In this document: in pieces, positions 33,998 through 41,916 of the stretch
How the letters are laid out: each line of letters starts with the position of its first letter
How positions within the stretch are numbered: position 1 is the stretch's first letter
Assembly: GCA_021796225.1 (NCBI GenBank)
Contig: JAJYOL010000004.1
Location: 41,026 to 105,025, forward strand
Source of the DNA: Microcaldota archaeon
GTDB taxonomy: Archaea; Micrarchaeota; Micrarchaeia; Micrarchaeales; CABMGC01
Length of the DNA: 64,000 bases
Reading direction: 5' to 3'
Made by a program: the position numbers and the translations under genes
Notes under the pieces: generated by a model
Databases searched by the model: none
Told to the model about the DNA's origin: nothing
Seen by the model: the letters and a program-made list of their open reading frames with translations, nothing else

Positions 33998-34551
33998 TCA
34001 TTTTTGAGTTTGGAGTATCCTTCCTTCAGAATGGAGAGCTCGTCATTCTTCAACGGGCAGTTGCTGCCGTTGAAAGTGCTGCTCGACAGTACGAACCCGA
34101 GAGCCTCGATTCTCGTCTTGCTGCCTCTTGCGCTTTCCACTATCACGTCTACGGGCCTTTCGGTCTTCTGAAATCTTCCGGTATCATCCGCCCATTTTTT
34201 GAAAACATTGCTCGTATGCATCAAAAGGTCTATCGCATCGACTGCCAGCAGAAATTTCTTCAGTTCCTCTATCCTTGAGGGGGGAACAGATCCGTCACTG
34301 CCGCTGTCTTCGAGATATCTCGACCACGTGCTGCGCATCTCCTTTGCATTTTCCACAACTTTGTTTATCATGAAAAGATCTTCCTCAAGCTCTCCTCCCT
34401 TTTCAGGCATCGCCGGCACGTAACCGGATATGCTCATCCGCCCTTCTTTCTTCTCTTTCTTCAATATGTCTACCGCTTCAAGCACGAGCTCGTCTTTAAT
34501 CTGGGTGAGCACGTCTTCGCACAGGAGCCATGCCTTTACGTCACTATCCAT
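33994..34551 (-). CDS. Uncharacterised helical protein (185 aa) upstream of nfo
   Basis: No family recognised. Mostly alpha-helical and charged, no signal or membrane segment (MDSDVKAWLLCEDVLTQIKDELVLEAV...). It contains a hydrophobic helix RIEELKKFLLAVDAIDLLMH and a C-terminal beta-like stretch (VIVESARGSKTRIEALGFVL). The stop overlaps the nfo start by four bases, so the two are translationally coupled and may act in the same repair setting; that is an inference. Confidence 0.6.
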   Translation of the reverse strand: MDSDVKAWLLCEDVLTQIKDELVLEAVDILKKEKKEGRMSISGYVPAMPEKGGELEEDLFMINKVVENAKEMRSTWSRYLEDSGSDGSVPPSRIEELKKFLLAVDAIDLLMHTSNVFKKWADDTGRFQKTERPVDVIVESARGSKTRIEALGFVLSSSTFNGSNCPLKNDELSILKEGYSKLKNE

Positions 34552-34566
34552 AATGTCCACAGACAG

Positions 34567-34923
34567 CTATGGTAATCCGATTATAAATAACGATACCCGC
34601 TTCAGCAGGCATCCGAATGCCCTGCCGTGCCAAGCCACATGTGCCAGAGAGGGGCGGGGAACCACCGCCACCCTGTATCTCTGCCATGTGAGACCTTCAT
34701 CGGTCACGAAGACCTCCACTTCATACTCACCGTGCCGTCCGCTTTCGGATTCCTCCCTGCATATCCACGCGAGTTCCGCAAGCTCGTTTGCAAGCCTGCC
34801 GAAATCTTCGCATGCGGAAGAGGTTTCCATGACGCTTTCCTTCTTCTTCCACGCGTCAAATGCGGCCGTAAGTACCTTATCCAGTCCTCTCACAGTTCCC
34901 CTATAGTTTACACTCACCTTCAT
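34567..34923 (-). CDS. Uncharacterised 118-aa protein
   Basis: No family recognised. The first half is helical with acidic and Trp residues (AFDAWKKKESVMETSSACEDFG...), and the middle has beta strands (YEVEVFVTDEGLTWQRYRVAVV). It is the first gene of the run leading to nfo, 15 bases before the next start. The mRNA leader contains the 11-base repeat GTTTCTGGGTG twice, the second copy ending in a GGGTGG ribosome site next to the ATG. Confidence 0.55.
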   Translation of the reverse strand: MKVSVNYRGTVRGLDKVLTAAFDAWKKKESVMETSSACEDFGRLANELAELAWICREESESGRHGEYEVEVFVTDEGLTWQRYRVAVVPRPSLAHVAWHGRAFGCLLKRVSLFIIGLP

Positions 34924-34928
34924 GCTAC

Positions 34929-34960
34929 CACCCAGAAACCGGAACCATACACCCAGAAAC
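34929..34960 (-). repeat. Pair of 11-base direct repeats in a gene leader
   Basis: CACCCAGAAAC occurs at 34929-34939 and 34950-34960, 21 bases apart, i.e. two DNA helical turns. The position directly before the 34923 start codon fits either a regulator binding site or a duplicated ribosome-binding segment (GGGTG in the mRNA). Confidence 0.5.
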
Positions 34961-35049
34961 AGATTGCCATTTTTTACAGCGCTGGCTCCGCTTTTCCAAA
35001 GTATATACTACGATAAACTATATATATTTAACTACACTATCTTATATCA

Positions 35050-35157
35050 AAGGAAAAGAATTATATAGGACCTTGCCCCCAAGACATCCTGCCGGGCCGT
35101 GCCCGGCAACACCTAGAAACGGAACGGGGCGGTGAAAGCCGCCCCTAACTACTTTTT
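35050..35157 (+). ncRNA. Candidate structured non-coding RNA upstream of EF-1alpha
   Basis: A G+C-rich island in very AT-rich intergenic DNA. Hairpin 1 is GCCGGGC-CGT-GCCCGGC (35091-35107, perfect 7 bp). Hairpin 2 is GGGGCGGT-GAAA-GCCGCCCC (35126-35145), an 8-bp stem with U-G closing a GAAA (GNRA) tetraloop, followed by TAACTACTTTTT, i.e. a U-tract terminator. TATA-like elements lie at 35019-35030 and 35060-35067, so the 5' end could be about 35050 or 35090. No ORF is conserved. I cannot match it to SRP, RNase P or a known guide RNA. Confidence 0.6.
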
Positions 35158-35386
35158 CGATCATACTTCCCTTGCCAAATAAACGAGTAAAAGCCTGGAT
35201 TTTGGTGTAATTATACGCCGTAAACAAGCAAAAGATTTAAATACGTTACCCTCTATAATATCTTTGCGTGTTATTACACAGAATGTGAAATAAACGTAAT
35301 CTATTGACTGCAATGCATTCTCTAGATTTTTATACTTTTGAATTTCAAAAGGTTACACAAGTCACAAGATTATATTGGTGAATAGA
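35158..35386. other. Leader and promoter region of the EF-1alpha operon
   Basis: Non-coding AT-rich DNA between the RNA candidate and EF-1alpha. Two TATA-like elements are seen: GATTTAAATACG (about 35234-35245) and TTTTTATAC (about 35327-35335). The second would give a leader of roughly 25 bases that contains the GGTGA ribosome site at 35377-35382. The first would give a longer alternative transcript. Confidence 0.5.
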
Positions 35387-36655
35387 ATGGCAGACAAACC
35401 ACACATGAATTTGATCTTCATAGGGCACATAGACCACGGAAAGTCAACGACGGTCGGAAGATTGCTCTACGAAACTAAGGCTGTCAGTGAACAGGATCTT
35501 AAGAAGCTCAAGGATGAAGTCGTAAAGTACAACAGACCTTCATTCGAGTTTGCATTCGTCATGGACCAGCTTAAGGAGGAAAGGGAAAGGGGAATCACTA
35601 TAGACATCATGCACAGGGATTTCCAGACCCAGAAGTACTACTTCACGATTATAGACGCACCTGGACACAGGGACTTCGTAAAGAACATGATTACCGGAGC
35701 AAGCCAGGCAGACGCCGCAGTGCTTGTAGTATCTTGTGTTGACGGTATACAGTCCCAGACAAGGGAACACGCATACCTCGCAAAGGTTCTCGGTATACAG
35801 CAGGTAATAGTCGGTATAAACAAGATGGACGCTGCAGGATTCGACAAGGCAAAGTTCGAAGATGCAAAGGCAAAGGTAAGCGAACTTCTCAAGACTGTGG
35901 GATACGATACGAGCAAGATAACGTTCGTTCCTTACTCCGCACTTGAAGGATCAAACGTAGCCGCAAAGTCTGACAAGCTGTCATGGTACAGCGGACCTAC
36001 GCTCCTTGGCGCTCTCGACACGCTTAACCTTCCAACAAAGCCTCTTGACAAGGCACTCAGACTGCCTGTTCAGGACGTTTACAGCATAGCAGGATTCGGA
36101 ACTGTTCCTGTAGGAAGAGTCGAAACGGGCGTAATGAAGCCTGGCGACCAGATTATAGTAATGCCAAGTGGCGCAAAGACTGAAGTAAGAAGCATAGAAA
36201 TGCACCACCAGCAGCTTCAGAAGGCAGAACCTGGAGACAACGTCGGATTCAACGTAAAGGGCGTTGACAAGAAGGACATAAAGAGAGGAGACGTTATCGG
36301 GCCGGTTTCAAACCCCCCTACGGTTGCGGCAGAATTTACCGCTCAGATAGTGGTAATAAACCACCCTACGGCAATAGCACCTGGCTATACTCCTGTCTTC
36401 CACATACACACGATGCAGATTGCAGCGACTATAGTGGAGATAGTTGAGAAGAAAGACCCTAAGACGGGCCAGGCCTTACAGAAGAACCCTGAGTTCATAA
36501 AGAACGGCGACGTAGCCATCGTAAGGATTAAGCCGAGCAAGCCTATATGCATAGAAAAGTTCGGTGAATTCCCTCAGCTTGGCAGATTCGCCATAAGGGA
36601 TATGGGCCAGACGGTAGCTGCAGGAGTTGTCCTTGACGTAAAGAAAGCGCAGTGA
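35387..36655 (+). CDS. tuf: Translation elongation factor EF-1alpha
   Basis: A GTPase that delivers aminoacyl-tRNA to the ribosome. G motifs are [14 protein letters not shown] (G1), the switch region [20 protein letters not shown] (G3), VGINKMDAA (G4) and SAL (G5), followed by two beta-barrel domains ([22 protein letters not shown]). At 422 aa the length is normal. ATG 35387 follows GGTGAATAGA; the ORF-track TTG is upstream of this. Codons are biased toward AAG, GGA and CTT, as in highly expressed genes. Cotranscribed with rps10. Confidence 0.97.
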   Translation: MADKPHMNLIFIGHIDHGKSTTVGRLLYETKAVSEQDLKKLKDEVVKYNRPSFEFAFVMDQLKEERERGITIDIMHRDFQTQKYYFTIIDAPGHRDFVKNMITGASQADAAVLVVSCVDGIQSQTREHAYLAKVLGIQQVIVGINKMDAAGFDKAKFEDAKAKVSELLKTVGYDTSKITFVPYSALEGSNVAAKSDKLSWYSGPTLLGALDTLNLPTKPLDKALRLPVQDVYSIAGFGTVPVGRVETGVMKPGDQIIVMPSGAKTEVRSIEMHHQQLQKAEPGDNVGFNVKGVDKKDIKRGDVIGPVSNPPTVAAEFTAQIVVINHPTAIAPGYTPVFHIHTMQIAATIVEIVEKKDPKTGQALQKNPEFIKNGDVAIVRIKPSKPICIEKFGEFPQLGRFAIRDMGQTVAAGVVLDVKKAQ

Positions 36656-36659
36656 GCGA

Positions 36660-36965
36660 ATGGCAATAACAAGGATAAAGCTTATCAGCAGGAACAAGGA
36701 CGACGTGGTCAAGATAGCAAAGCAGATAGTCGAGATCGCGAAGACCGTTGGGGTCAAGTTCAAGGGCCCCATCCCGCTTCCTATCAAGGTGCTTAACATT
36801 CACACAAGGAAGACTCCTTGCGGTGACGGTTCGCACACGTACGAACACTGGGAGATGAGAATCCACAAGTGGCTCGTAGAGATAGACGGAAGTGAACAGG
36901 CGCTGAGACAGCTTATGAGAATAACCGTTCCGGACACCGTTCAGATAGAAATGACACTGTCCTGA
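36660..36965 (+). CDS. rps10: Small-subunit ribosomal protein S10 (uS10)
   Basis: A 101-aa uS10 with the conserved region GPIPLPIKVLNIHTRKTPCGDGSHTYEHWEMR and an RLID-like LVEIDGSEQALRQLMRITVP. It starts four bases after the EF-1alpha stop, the standard archaeal tuf-rps10 pairing. Its stop codon lies within the terminator hairpin. Confidence 0.97.
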   Translation: MAITRIKLISRNKDDVVKIAKQIVEIAKTVGVKFKGPIPLPIKVLNIHTRKTPCGDGSHTYEHWEMRIHKWLVEIDGSEQALRQLMRITVPDTVQIEMTLS

Positions 36966-36995
36966 TATTTTTCAGGCGTGTCATTTTCTTTTTTC
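36949..36995 (+). terminator. Terminator of the tuf-rps10 operon
   Basis: AAATGACAC (36949-36957) pairs with GTGTCATTT (36978-36986); inside it CCTGA (36961-36965) pairs with TCAGG (36972-36976). T-rich sequence follows (TCTTTTTTC). The rps10 stop codon is in the inner stem. Confidence 0.85.
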
Positions 36996-37114
36996 TATTC
37001 CTTCCTTTTTTCCGTTTCATCCACATCAATCATTTTACCATAGCTGCGGCTATAATCGATTGTAAATAAATCCCATACCGGATAAATAAAAAAAGAAGAC
37101 TGCGGCCTGGCAAT

Positions 37115-37405
37115 TCAGTTCCTGCTCAGACCATACAGCCTGTTTATTTCACTGTGATATGCCTTCTTGGTATTATCATCGACATCCGAATTGTCCACCG
37201 CTTTTCTCAGCTCTTCGTGGTTTTCTATGTCTCCTATTACCACTCTTCCGCTCTCCGATCTGAAAGCAAGCGAGCAGATCAATTCAAGGGGATGCGTGAA
37301 CGCACCGTTCTCGGAAGGATGGGTGGGCATGACGCCTCTCCTGATCCATTCCGGTCTTCTGCCATCCTGCTTTCTATTATTGCGTTTCCAAAACATGCAA
37401 AACAA
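37115..37405 (-). CDS. Uncharacterised 96-aa protein
   Basis: No family recognised. The N-terminal third is basic with several Trp/Arg (FWKRNNRKQDGRRPEWIRRG); the C-terminal part is acidic and helical (IENHEELRKAVDNSDVDDNTKKAYHSEINRLYGL). GGAG upstream and CTTTTTAAGT about 45 bases before the start on the minus strand give a plausible promoter and ribosome site. ATG 37396 is an alternative start. Confidence 0.5.
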   Translation of the reverse strand: MFCMFWKRNNRKQDGRRPEWIRRGVMPTHPSENGAFTHPLELICSLAFRSESGRVVIGDIENHEELRKAVDNSDVDDNTKKAYHSEINRLYGLSRN

Positions 37406-37452
37406 ACTCTCAATGTGCCTTCTCCTTTGTTGCTAAACACTTAAAAAGCTGT

Positions 37453-38652
37453 TTAGAACGTCTTGTACTTTCCAAGGGAGATATCCATGGTGAGCTTATT
37501 TATGTTTTCCAGCCATCCGTTTGCGATATACTTCGCCTTGCCGCTTATGTCGTCGAAATTGGCTCCGCTTTCCACTATCACGTTCATGTTCAGGTTAAGC
37601 GGTTCGTCAATCCTCTTGCCTATCTGCGAGAGTATTGCGATGTCGCATTCCTGTATCTGCGGATACTGTTTAACAACATCGTCTGCAAGCTGCGTTGCGA
37701 GTATGTTGTATATCTTGCCTATGTGGCTTATCGGGTTCTTGCCCGAAGCCGCTTCAAGGCTCATATGCCTGAACGGCGTTATCAATCCGTTTACCCTGTT
37801 ACCCCTTCCCACTGAGCCGTCGTCTCCCGCCTCGCAGCTTAAGCCGGACTTGGTAAGATAGACGTTTTCACCCTCTATAGCGTCACCCGTGTTGATTTCG
37901 ACCGTCACTTCCTTCTTCGTAAGCGTCGATGCGAGCTTCAGAACGTCGTTCGCTATGCGTTCCTTGAGCTTCACATAGCTGTCGATGTCATTAACCTGGC
38001 TTGCAACGAAAGCTATTGCTATCGTAAGCGTTATCTTGCCGTTTTCTCTGCACCCCATGACCTTAATGTCTTCTCCCACTGCAGGGACCTGTGCTTTGTA
38101 TTCCTTGCTGTTGAGGTAGTTTTCGGTCTTCAGCACTATCGTTTCCGTATCGGTGAATGGTGCAAAGCCTATACCGAATGAGGTATCGTTTGCAAGAGGA
38201 ACATTGCTTGTCCTTCCGAATATGTGCGTAAGATCCGCGCTTCCTTCCGCTATCTTGGAATTTATTTCAAGATCGTTCTCGAAATCGAGATAACGCGTAT
38301 TATCCTTCAGGTATTTGAGCGTCACATCCTTTGCTATCTGGTTTACGTCTATGGTCTTGCCTTCTATTTTGCTTGTGGCTCTTCCGGTGACTATTACCTC
38401 TATCTTCTTCGTTATGTTTCCCCTTCCGAAACCTACGTCCGAAGCCCCCCCGATTATGAGCCCTTTGTCTACATTGTGGTGGAGCACGCTTCCTGCGACG
38501 TTAAGGTATTCCCTGCACAATGCATGGCTTGTTTCATCGACTATGCCATCTATAAGGCTGTCCGGGTGTCCGAGTCCCTTTCTTTCAACGTACTCGGTCT
38601 TCTGTTCTCCAATCGGCTTCAACTCTAGCTTCTCTACGGTTATGTTTCTCAT
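37453..38652 (-). CDS. mat: S-adenosylmethionine synthetase, archaeal type
   Basis: Makes SAM from methionine and ATP. The archaeal family sequence is clear: ERKGLGHPDSLIDGIVDE, LHHNVDKGLIIGGASDVGFGRG, LANDTSFGIGFAPFTDTE, YLTKSGLSCEAGDDGSVGRGNRVNGLITP and MSLEAASGKNPISHIGKIYN. It is 399 aa long and unrelated in sequence to bacterial MetK. A GTGATG ribosome site precedes the ATG. It supplies methyl donor for the methyltransferases and radical SAM enzyme in this window. Confidence 0.96.
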   Translation of the reverse strand: MRNITVEKLELKPIGEQKTEYVERKGLGHPDSLIDGIVDETSHALCREYLNVAGSVLHHNVDKGLIIGGASDVGFGRGNITKKIEVIVTGRATSKIEGKTIDVNQIAKDVTLKYLKDNTRYLDFENDLEINSKIAEGSADLTHIFGRTSNVPLANDTSFGIGFAPFTDTETIVLKTENYLNSKEYKAQVPAVGEDIKVMGCRENGKITLTIAIAFVASQVNDIDSYVKLKERIANDVLKLASTLTKKEVTVEINTGDAIEGENVYLTKSGLSCEAGDDGSVGRGNRVNGLITPFRHMSLEAASGKNPISHIGKIYNILATQLADDVVKQYPQIQECDIAILSQIGKRIDEPLNLNMNVIVESGANFDDISGKAKYIANGWLENINKLTMDISLGKYKTF

Positions 38653-38763
38653 TGCATCACAGAATTAAGCATGACTGCATGACTTGTAATTTAACTAAAC
38701 TGGGAATGAAAAAGTATTTATAATTATTGATACATAAATATTACCATTAGTAATAGTGTTGAT

Positions 38764-39348
38764 ATGGATTCATTGAAAGAAGTTTCGGCAGCCGTAAGGG
38801 AAAAGCGCAAACGCCTCCGCATCAGCCAGAAAAGGCTCGCCCGTTTCATTAAAATGAGCCAGAGCACGATTGCAAGGGTGGAAAACGACATTGAACGCCT
38901 GAATCCAAGCTACGATACCATATTCAGGATATCCACGATGCTCAATGATCTTGAAAAAATCGACATTAAAAACGACATGCTCCGCAAAACGGCCGGAAGC
39001 ATAATGCAGAAGAAGATAATCTATGCCAAAGCCACCAATACCGTTGCCGAGGCTATACGCATCATTAAAAATTACGATTTCCCCCGGCTCCCGGTGCTCA
39101 ATAAGGACATGAACGTCATGGGCGCAATATCCCAGAAAAGAGTCATGGGGATTGCGACAAACGAACCTGAGAATCTTGACAAGATACACGTTAGCGACAT
39201 CATAGACAGCGGTCTTCCGCAGGTCGGCCCCGAAGCCGAATTTTCAAAGATACGCAAGATTCTCGAAGAGTGGGATGCCGTTCTTGTTGTCGAGAGGGGC
39301 AAGGCGGTAGGCATAATAACGATATACGACGTTCTGAAGCGCATATGA
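38764..39348 (+). CDS. HTH-CBS transcriptional regulator
   Basis: An N-terminal Cro/XRE helix-turn-helix (REKRKRLRISQKRLARFIKMSQSTIARVEND) is followed by two CBS domains (about residues 80-130 and 140-194: YDFPRLPVLNKDMNVMGAISQKR; WDAVLVVERGKAVGIITIYDVL). CBS pairs bind adenine nucleotides or SAM, so it may sense one of these. It lies between mat and lipA, divergent from mat, with ATAAATATT about 29 bases before its ATG. Control of mat or lipA is an inference. Confidence 0.88.
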   Translation: MDSLKEVSAAVREKRKRLRISQKRLARFIKMSQSTIARVENDIERLNPSYDTIFRISTMLNDLEKIDIKNDMLRKTAGSIMQKKIIYAKATNTVAEAIRIIKNYDFPRLPVLNKDMNVMGAISQKRVMGIATNEPENLDKIHVSDIIDSGLPQVGPEAEFSKIRKILEEWDAVLVVERGKAVGIITIYDVLKRI

Positions 39349-39372
39349 CCGTGCAAGTTTATTCCATTACGC

Positions 39373-40287
39373 GTGCGACGGGATTATTCTTATATATTCT
39401 TCAAGAGAGCATTTTTCGGTGTTTGTCTGCTTCCCGATTGGTTTACGATAACGCCTGCGGCTTCAAATCGTTACGGCAGGCTGCGCCATGATCTGGGCGT
39501 GCAGGGGCTCAATACCGTGTGCAAGGAAGCGCACTGTCCTAATTCATCGGAATGCTGGGACAGCGGCACGGCTACATTCATGGTTCTTGGAAAAAATTGC
39601 ACAAGAGGATGCAGATTCTGTGCAGTGAGCAAAATTGCAAAAGGTCCCCTTCCGGATCCGGAAGAGCCGCACAAACTTGCGATTACCGCAAAGGCGTGGG
39701 GTTTGAAATACGTAGTAATAACCTCCGTATGCAGGGACGATTTGGAAGATCAGGGGGCGGAACATTTTGCCAGATGCGTGGCCGAGACAAGAAAGGAAAA
39801 TCCTTCTGCGCTGATAGAAGTGCTGATACCGGATTTCAGCGGAGATAAATCTCTGATAAAACAGGTTGTCGATGCAAAGCCCGATGTTTTGGGACACAAC
39901 ATAGAAACCGTCGAACGAATAAGCCCGAGAATACGCGACAGAAGGGCATCGTACGCCAACTCCCTGTCTGTGCTCAGGGCGGCAAAGGATTTGGGACAGA
40001 AGTATACCAAATCGTCAATAATGCTGGGGCTCGGCGAGACGGACGAAGAGGTTCTGCGAACGTTTGAGGATTTGAGAAGCGTCAATACGGATTTTATATC
40101 GATGGGGCAATACCTGCGTCCTTCATTGCATCATGAACCCGTAGCGGAATACATACGCCCGGAAAAATTCGAATACTTCAGAAAAATGGCGATGGGATCC
40201 GGTTTCAAATACGCGGTTGCCGGCCCGCTCGTAAGAAGCTCTTACAAGGCGGGAGAATATCTCACAAGATCGATAACTTCAAAATAA
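39373..40287 (+). CDS. lipA: Lipoyl synthase
   Basis: A radical SAM enzyme that inserts two sulfurs into protein-bound octanoate. The auxiliary cluster ligands C50-x4-C55-x5-C61 (TVCKEAHCPNSSEC) and the SAM cluster C76-x3-C80-x2-C83 (CTRGCRFC) are present, as is the C-terminal RSSY motif (VRSSYKAGE). The start is uncertain: GTG 39373 is the only standard start before the conserved LPDWF, yet a TATA-like CTTATATATTC (39391-39401) lies inside that reading, raising the possibility of a non-standard start near 39420. It follows the HTH-CBS gene by 24 bases. Confidence 0.94.
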   Translation: MRRDYSYIFFKRAFFGVCLLPDWFTITPAASNRYGRLRHDLGVQGLNTVCKEAHCPNSSECWDSGTATFMVLGKNCTRGCRFCAVSKIAKGPLPDPEEPHKLAITAKAWGLKYVVITSVCRDDLEDQGAEHFARCVAETRKENPSALIEVLIPDFSGDKSLIKQVVDAKPDVLGHNIETVERISPRIRDRRASYANSLSVLRAAKDLGQKYTKSSIMLGLGETDEEVLRTFEDLRSVNTDFISMGQYLRPSLHHEPVAEYIRPEKFEYFRKMAMGSGFKYAVAGPLVRSSYKAGEYLTRSITSK

Positions 40288-40296
40288 ACTCCATGG

Positions 40297-41043
40297 CTAT
40301 CTGCTGAAATTCCATTCGTCGCTCCTGTAAGTGTTTTTTGACAGTTCTTCCGCCCTGCTTTTTTCCTCTTCGCTCAAATTTCCAAAAAAGAATTCCTTCC
40401 CTTCGGTGAATCCGGAGAGAAGCGCTTCGTAAAGCCCTTCCTGCGTAACGTTGGAATAATCGAGCACCCGTGTCACCCTATCCTCAACGTTCTTTATCAT
40501 CTTGTCGGATATTTTTTCCTTGCTTACGTTGAGGAGGCCGAACATCTTCTTTACATTGAGATCGTACAGTATCGTTCCGTGCTGCAGAAGCACGCCTTCC
40601 TTTCGCGCCTGTGCATTACCTGATATCTTTTTGCCGTTTACCACTATGTCGTTTATCGGAGCGAATTCGGCTTTTATTCCAAGTTGTCCAAGTCCGTTTA
40701 TTACCCACCCGCAGATTTCTTCATAGCTTTCCCGTATTCCTTTCCTGAAATCCGTCTCGTTTCCTATGACACTGTAGGTAACTTCTCCGTTTTTGTCATG
40801 ATACACGGCACCTCCGCCGGTTATCCGTCGTATGGTGTCAACACCAAGCTCCCTGCATCTTTCAACGTTTACTTCCTCGCGCATGCTTTGAAATCTGCCT
40901 ATCGATACCGCGCTGGGATTCCATGTGTAAAATCGAATCGTTTTCGGGGATTTGCCCTCTCTGACCGCTTCGGATATTGCTTCATCTATCGCCATGTTAG
41001 AGCATGCCGCATTTTCCGAAATCTTAAGTACCCGCCACTCCAT
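40297..41043 (-). CDS. lplA: Lipoate-protein ligase, catalytic subunit
   Basis: Attaches lipoate (or octanoate) to acceptor proteins via an adenylate. The family motifs RRITGGGAVYHDKNGEVTYSV and VVNGKKISGNAQARKEGVLLQHGTILYD are clear; the latter includes the catalytic lysine. It has only the N-terminal catalytic domain, as in the two-protein ligase of Thermoplasma, whose accessory subunit is encoded just upstream with a 20-base overlap. Convergent with lipA. Confidence 0.93.
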   Translation of the reverse strand: MEWRVLKISENAACSNMAIDEAISEAVREGKSPKTIRFYTWNPSAVSIGRFQSMREEVNVERCRELGVDTIRRITGGGAVYHDKNGEVTYSVIGNETDFRKGIRESYEEICGWVINGLGQLGIKAEFAPINDIVVNGKKISGNAQARKEGVLLQHGTILYDLNVKKMFGLLNVSKEKISDKMIKNVEDRVTRVLDYSNVTQEGLYEALLSGFTEGKEFFFGNLSEEEKSRAEELSKNTYRSDEWNFSR

Positions 41044-41323
41044 TTTTCATCGCCATTATCATGGCTTTTGCAAGCGACTCCGGATCTATTCCGACAAGCG
41101 TTATGCCGTTGCTCTCAACAACCTTCTTTACCAGATTTACTATATCGACTTCCGCCGATTTTGCCTGCAGTCCGGTAAGTGCCTTTTCAATGCTCCACAA
41201 TCCCGTTTCGGGATACACGAAAAAATCCCCTGTTATCTCTATCCGTTCTATCTTATCGGAAAACACTATTCTTGTCGCAAGAAGCTTTCCTCCAGGAACT
41301 TTAAGTTTTGCATATCCTTCCAT
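41024..41323 (-). CDS. lplB: Lipoate-protein ligase accessory subunit (LplB type)
   Basis: A 99-aa protein matching the separate C-terminal domain of bipartite archaeal lipoate ligases: an N-terminal GYAKLKVPGGKLLATRIVFSD followed by IERIEITGDFFVYPETGLWSIEKAL. It is needed for the adenylation step in characterised bipartite systems. ATAAATAGC on the minus strand about 30 bases upstream serves as TATA box, suggesting a leaderless lplB-lplA transcript. Confidence 0.88.
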   Translation of the reverse strand: MEGYAKLKVPGGKLLATRIVFSDKIERIEITGDFFVYPETGLWSIEKALTGLQAKSAEVDIVNLVKKVVESNGITLVGIDPESLAKAMIMAMKNGVAGT

Positions 41324-41404
41324 CCAACCGCGTAACTACATGAAAATAAGCTATTTATACTTCGTGTATGAATGACTGCATTTGAATTCACGTTCGTGGC
41401 GTTG

Positions 41405-41905
41405 TTACCACGGCACGTCCTTGAGCTTCGCCTTATGCGCTCCCATGTTTGTCGCCTTATGCAATACCCCTGTGAGCACGGTCAAAAACACAAGCCCCCA
41501 TACCGAAGGCATGTGGCCGAATGGGAGTGCGAACAGCAGTGCGAATATGAAGAAAAAGTATTGGTCGAATAAGAGGAAAGGTTTGCCCTCCTTCATCCCG
41601 AGCTGCCTTTTCATAAAACTGCCGAAAAGGTCTCCGAAATGCGTTCCGAAGGTCATCGCTATTCCCGCGGCGAGCATATAAGGGAGAAAAGCGGATTCAA
41701 CCGCTGCCATTATGAATCCTGCAAGAAGTCCGGCAATGAGCCCTATGATTGTCTTATGCTTTCCGAATATCGGTTTTCCGCGAAGCTTTCTACCGCCGTC
41801 TATCGGCGCTCCCCTTCCGAATATCACGGGGGCCCCATTGGCCACGTATGCGGGCCATATGTAAATTATGGGGTAAATTATTATCAAATAAATCGGATTA
41901 TACAT
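41405..41905 (-). CDS. carS: CDP-archaeol synthase
   Basis: Makes CDP-archaeol from DGGGP and CTP in archaeal phospholipid synthesis. It is a 166-aa membrane protein with helices in the CarS order; PIDGGRKLRGKPIFGKHKTIIG and GTHFGDLFGSFMKRQLGMKEGKPFLLFDQ-type sequence are diagnostic. The start at 41905 follows the AlaRS stop by 12 bases; a TTG overlapping that stop is also possible. Last gene of exo5-alaS-carS. Confidence 0.92.
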   Translation of the reverse strand: MYNPIYLIIIYPIIYIWPAYVANGAPVIFGRGAPIDGGRKLRGKPIFGKHKTIIGLIAGLLAGFIMAAVESAFLPYMLAAGIAMTFGTHFGDLFGSFMKRQLGMKEGKPFLLFDQYFFFIFALLFALPFGHMPSVWGLVFLTVLTGVLHKATNMGAHKAKLKDVPW

Positions 41906-41916
41906 CAAAACAACTG

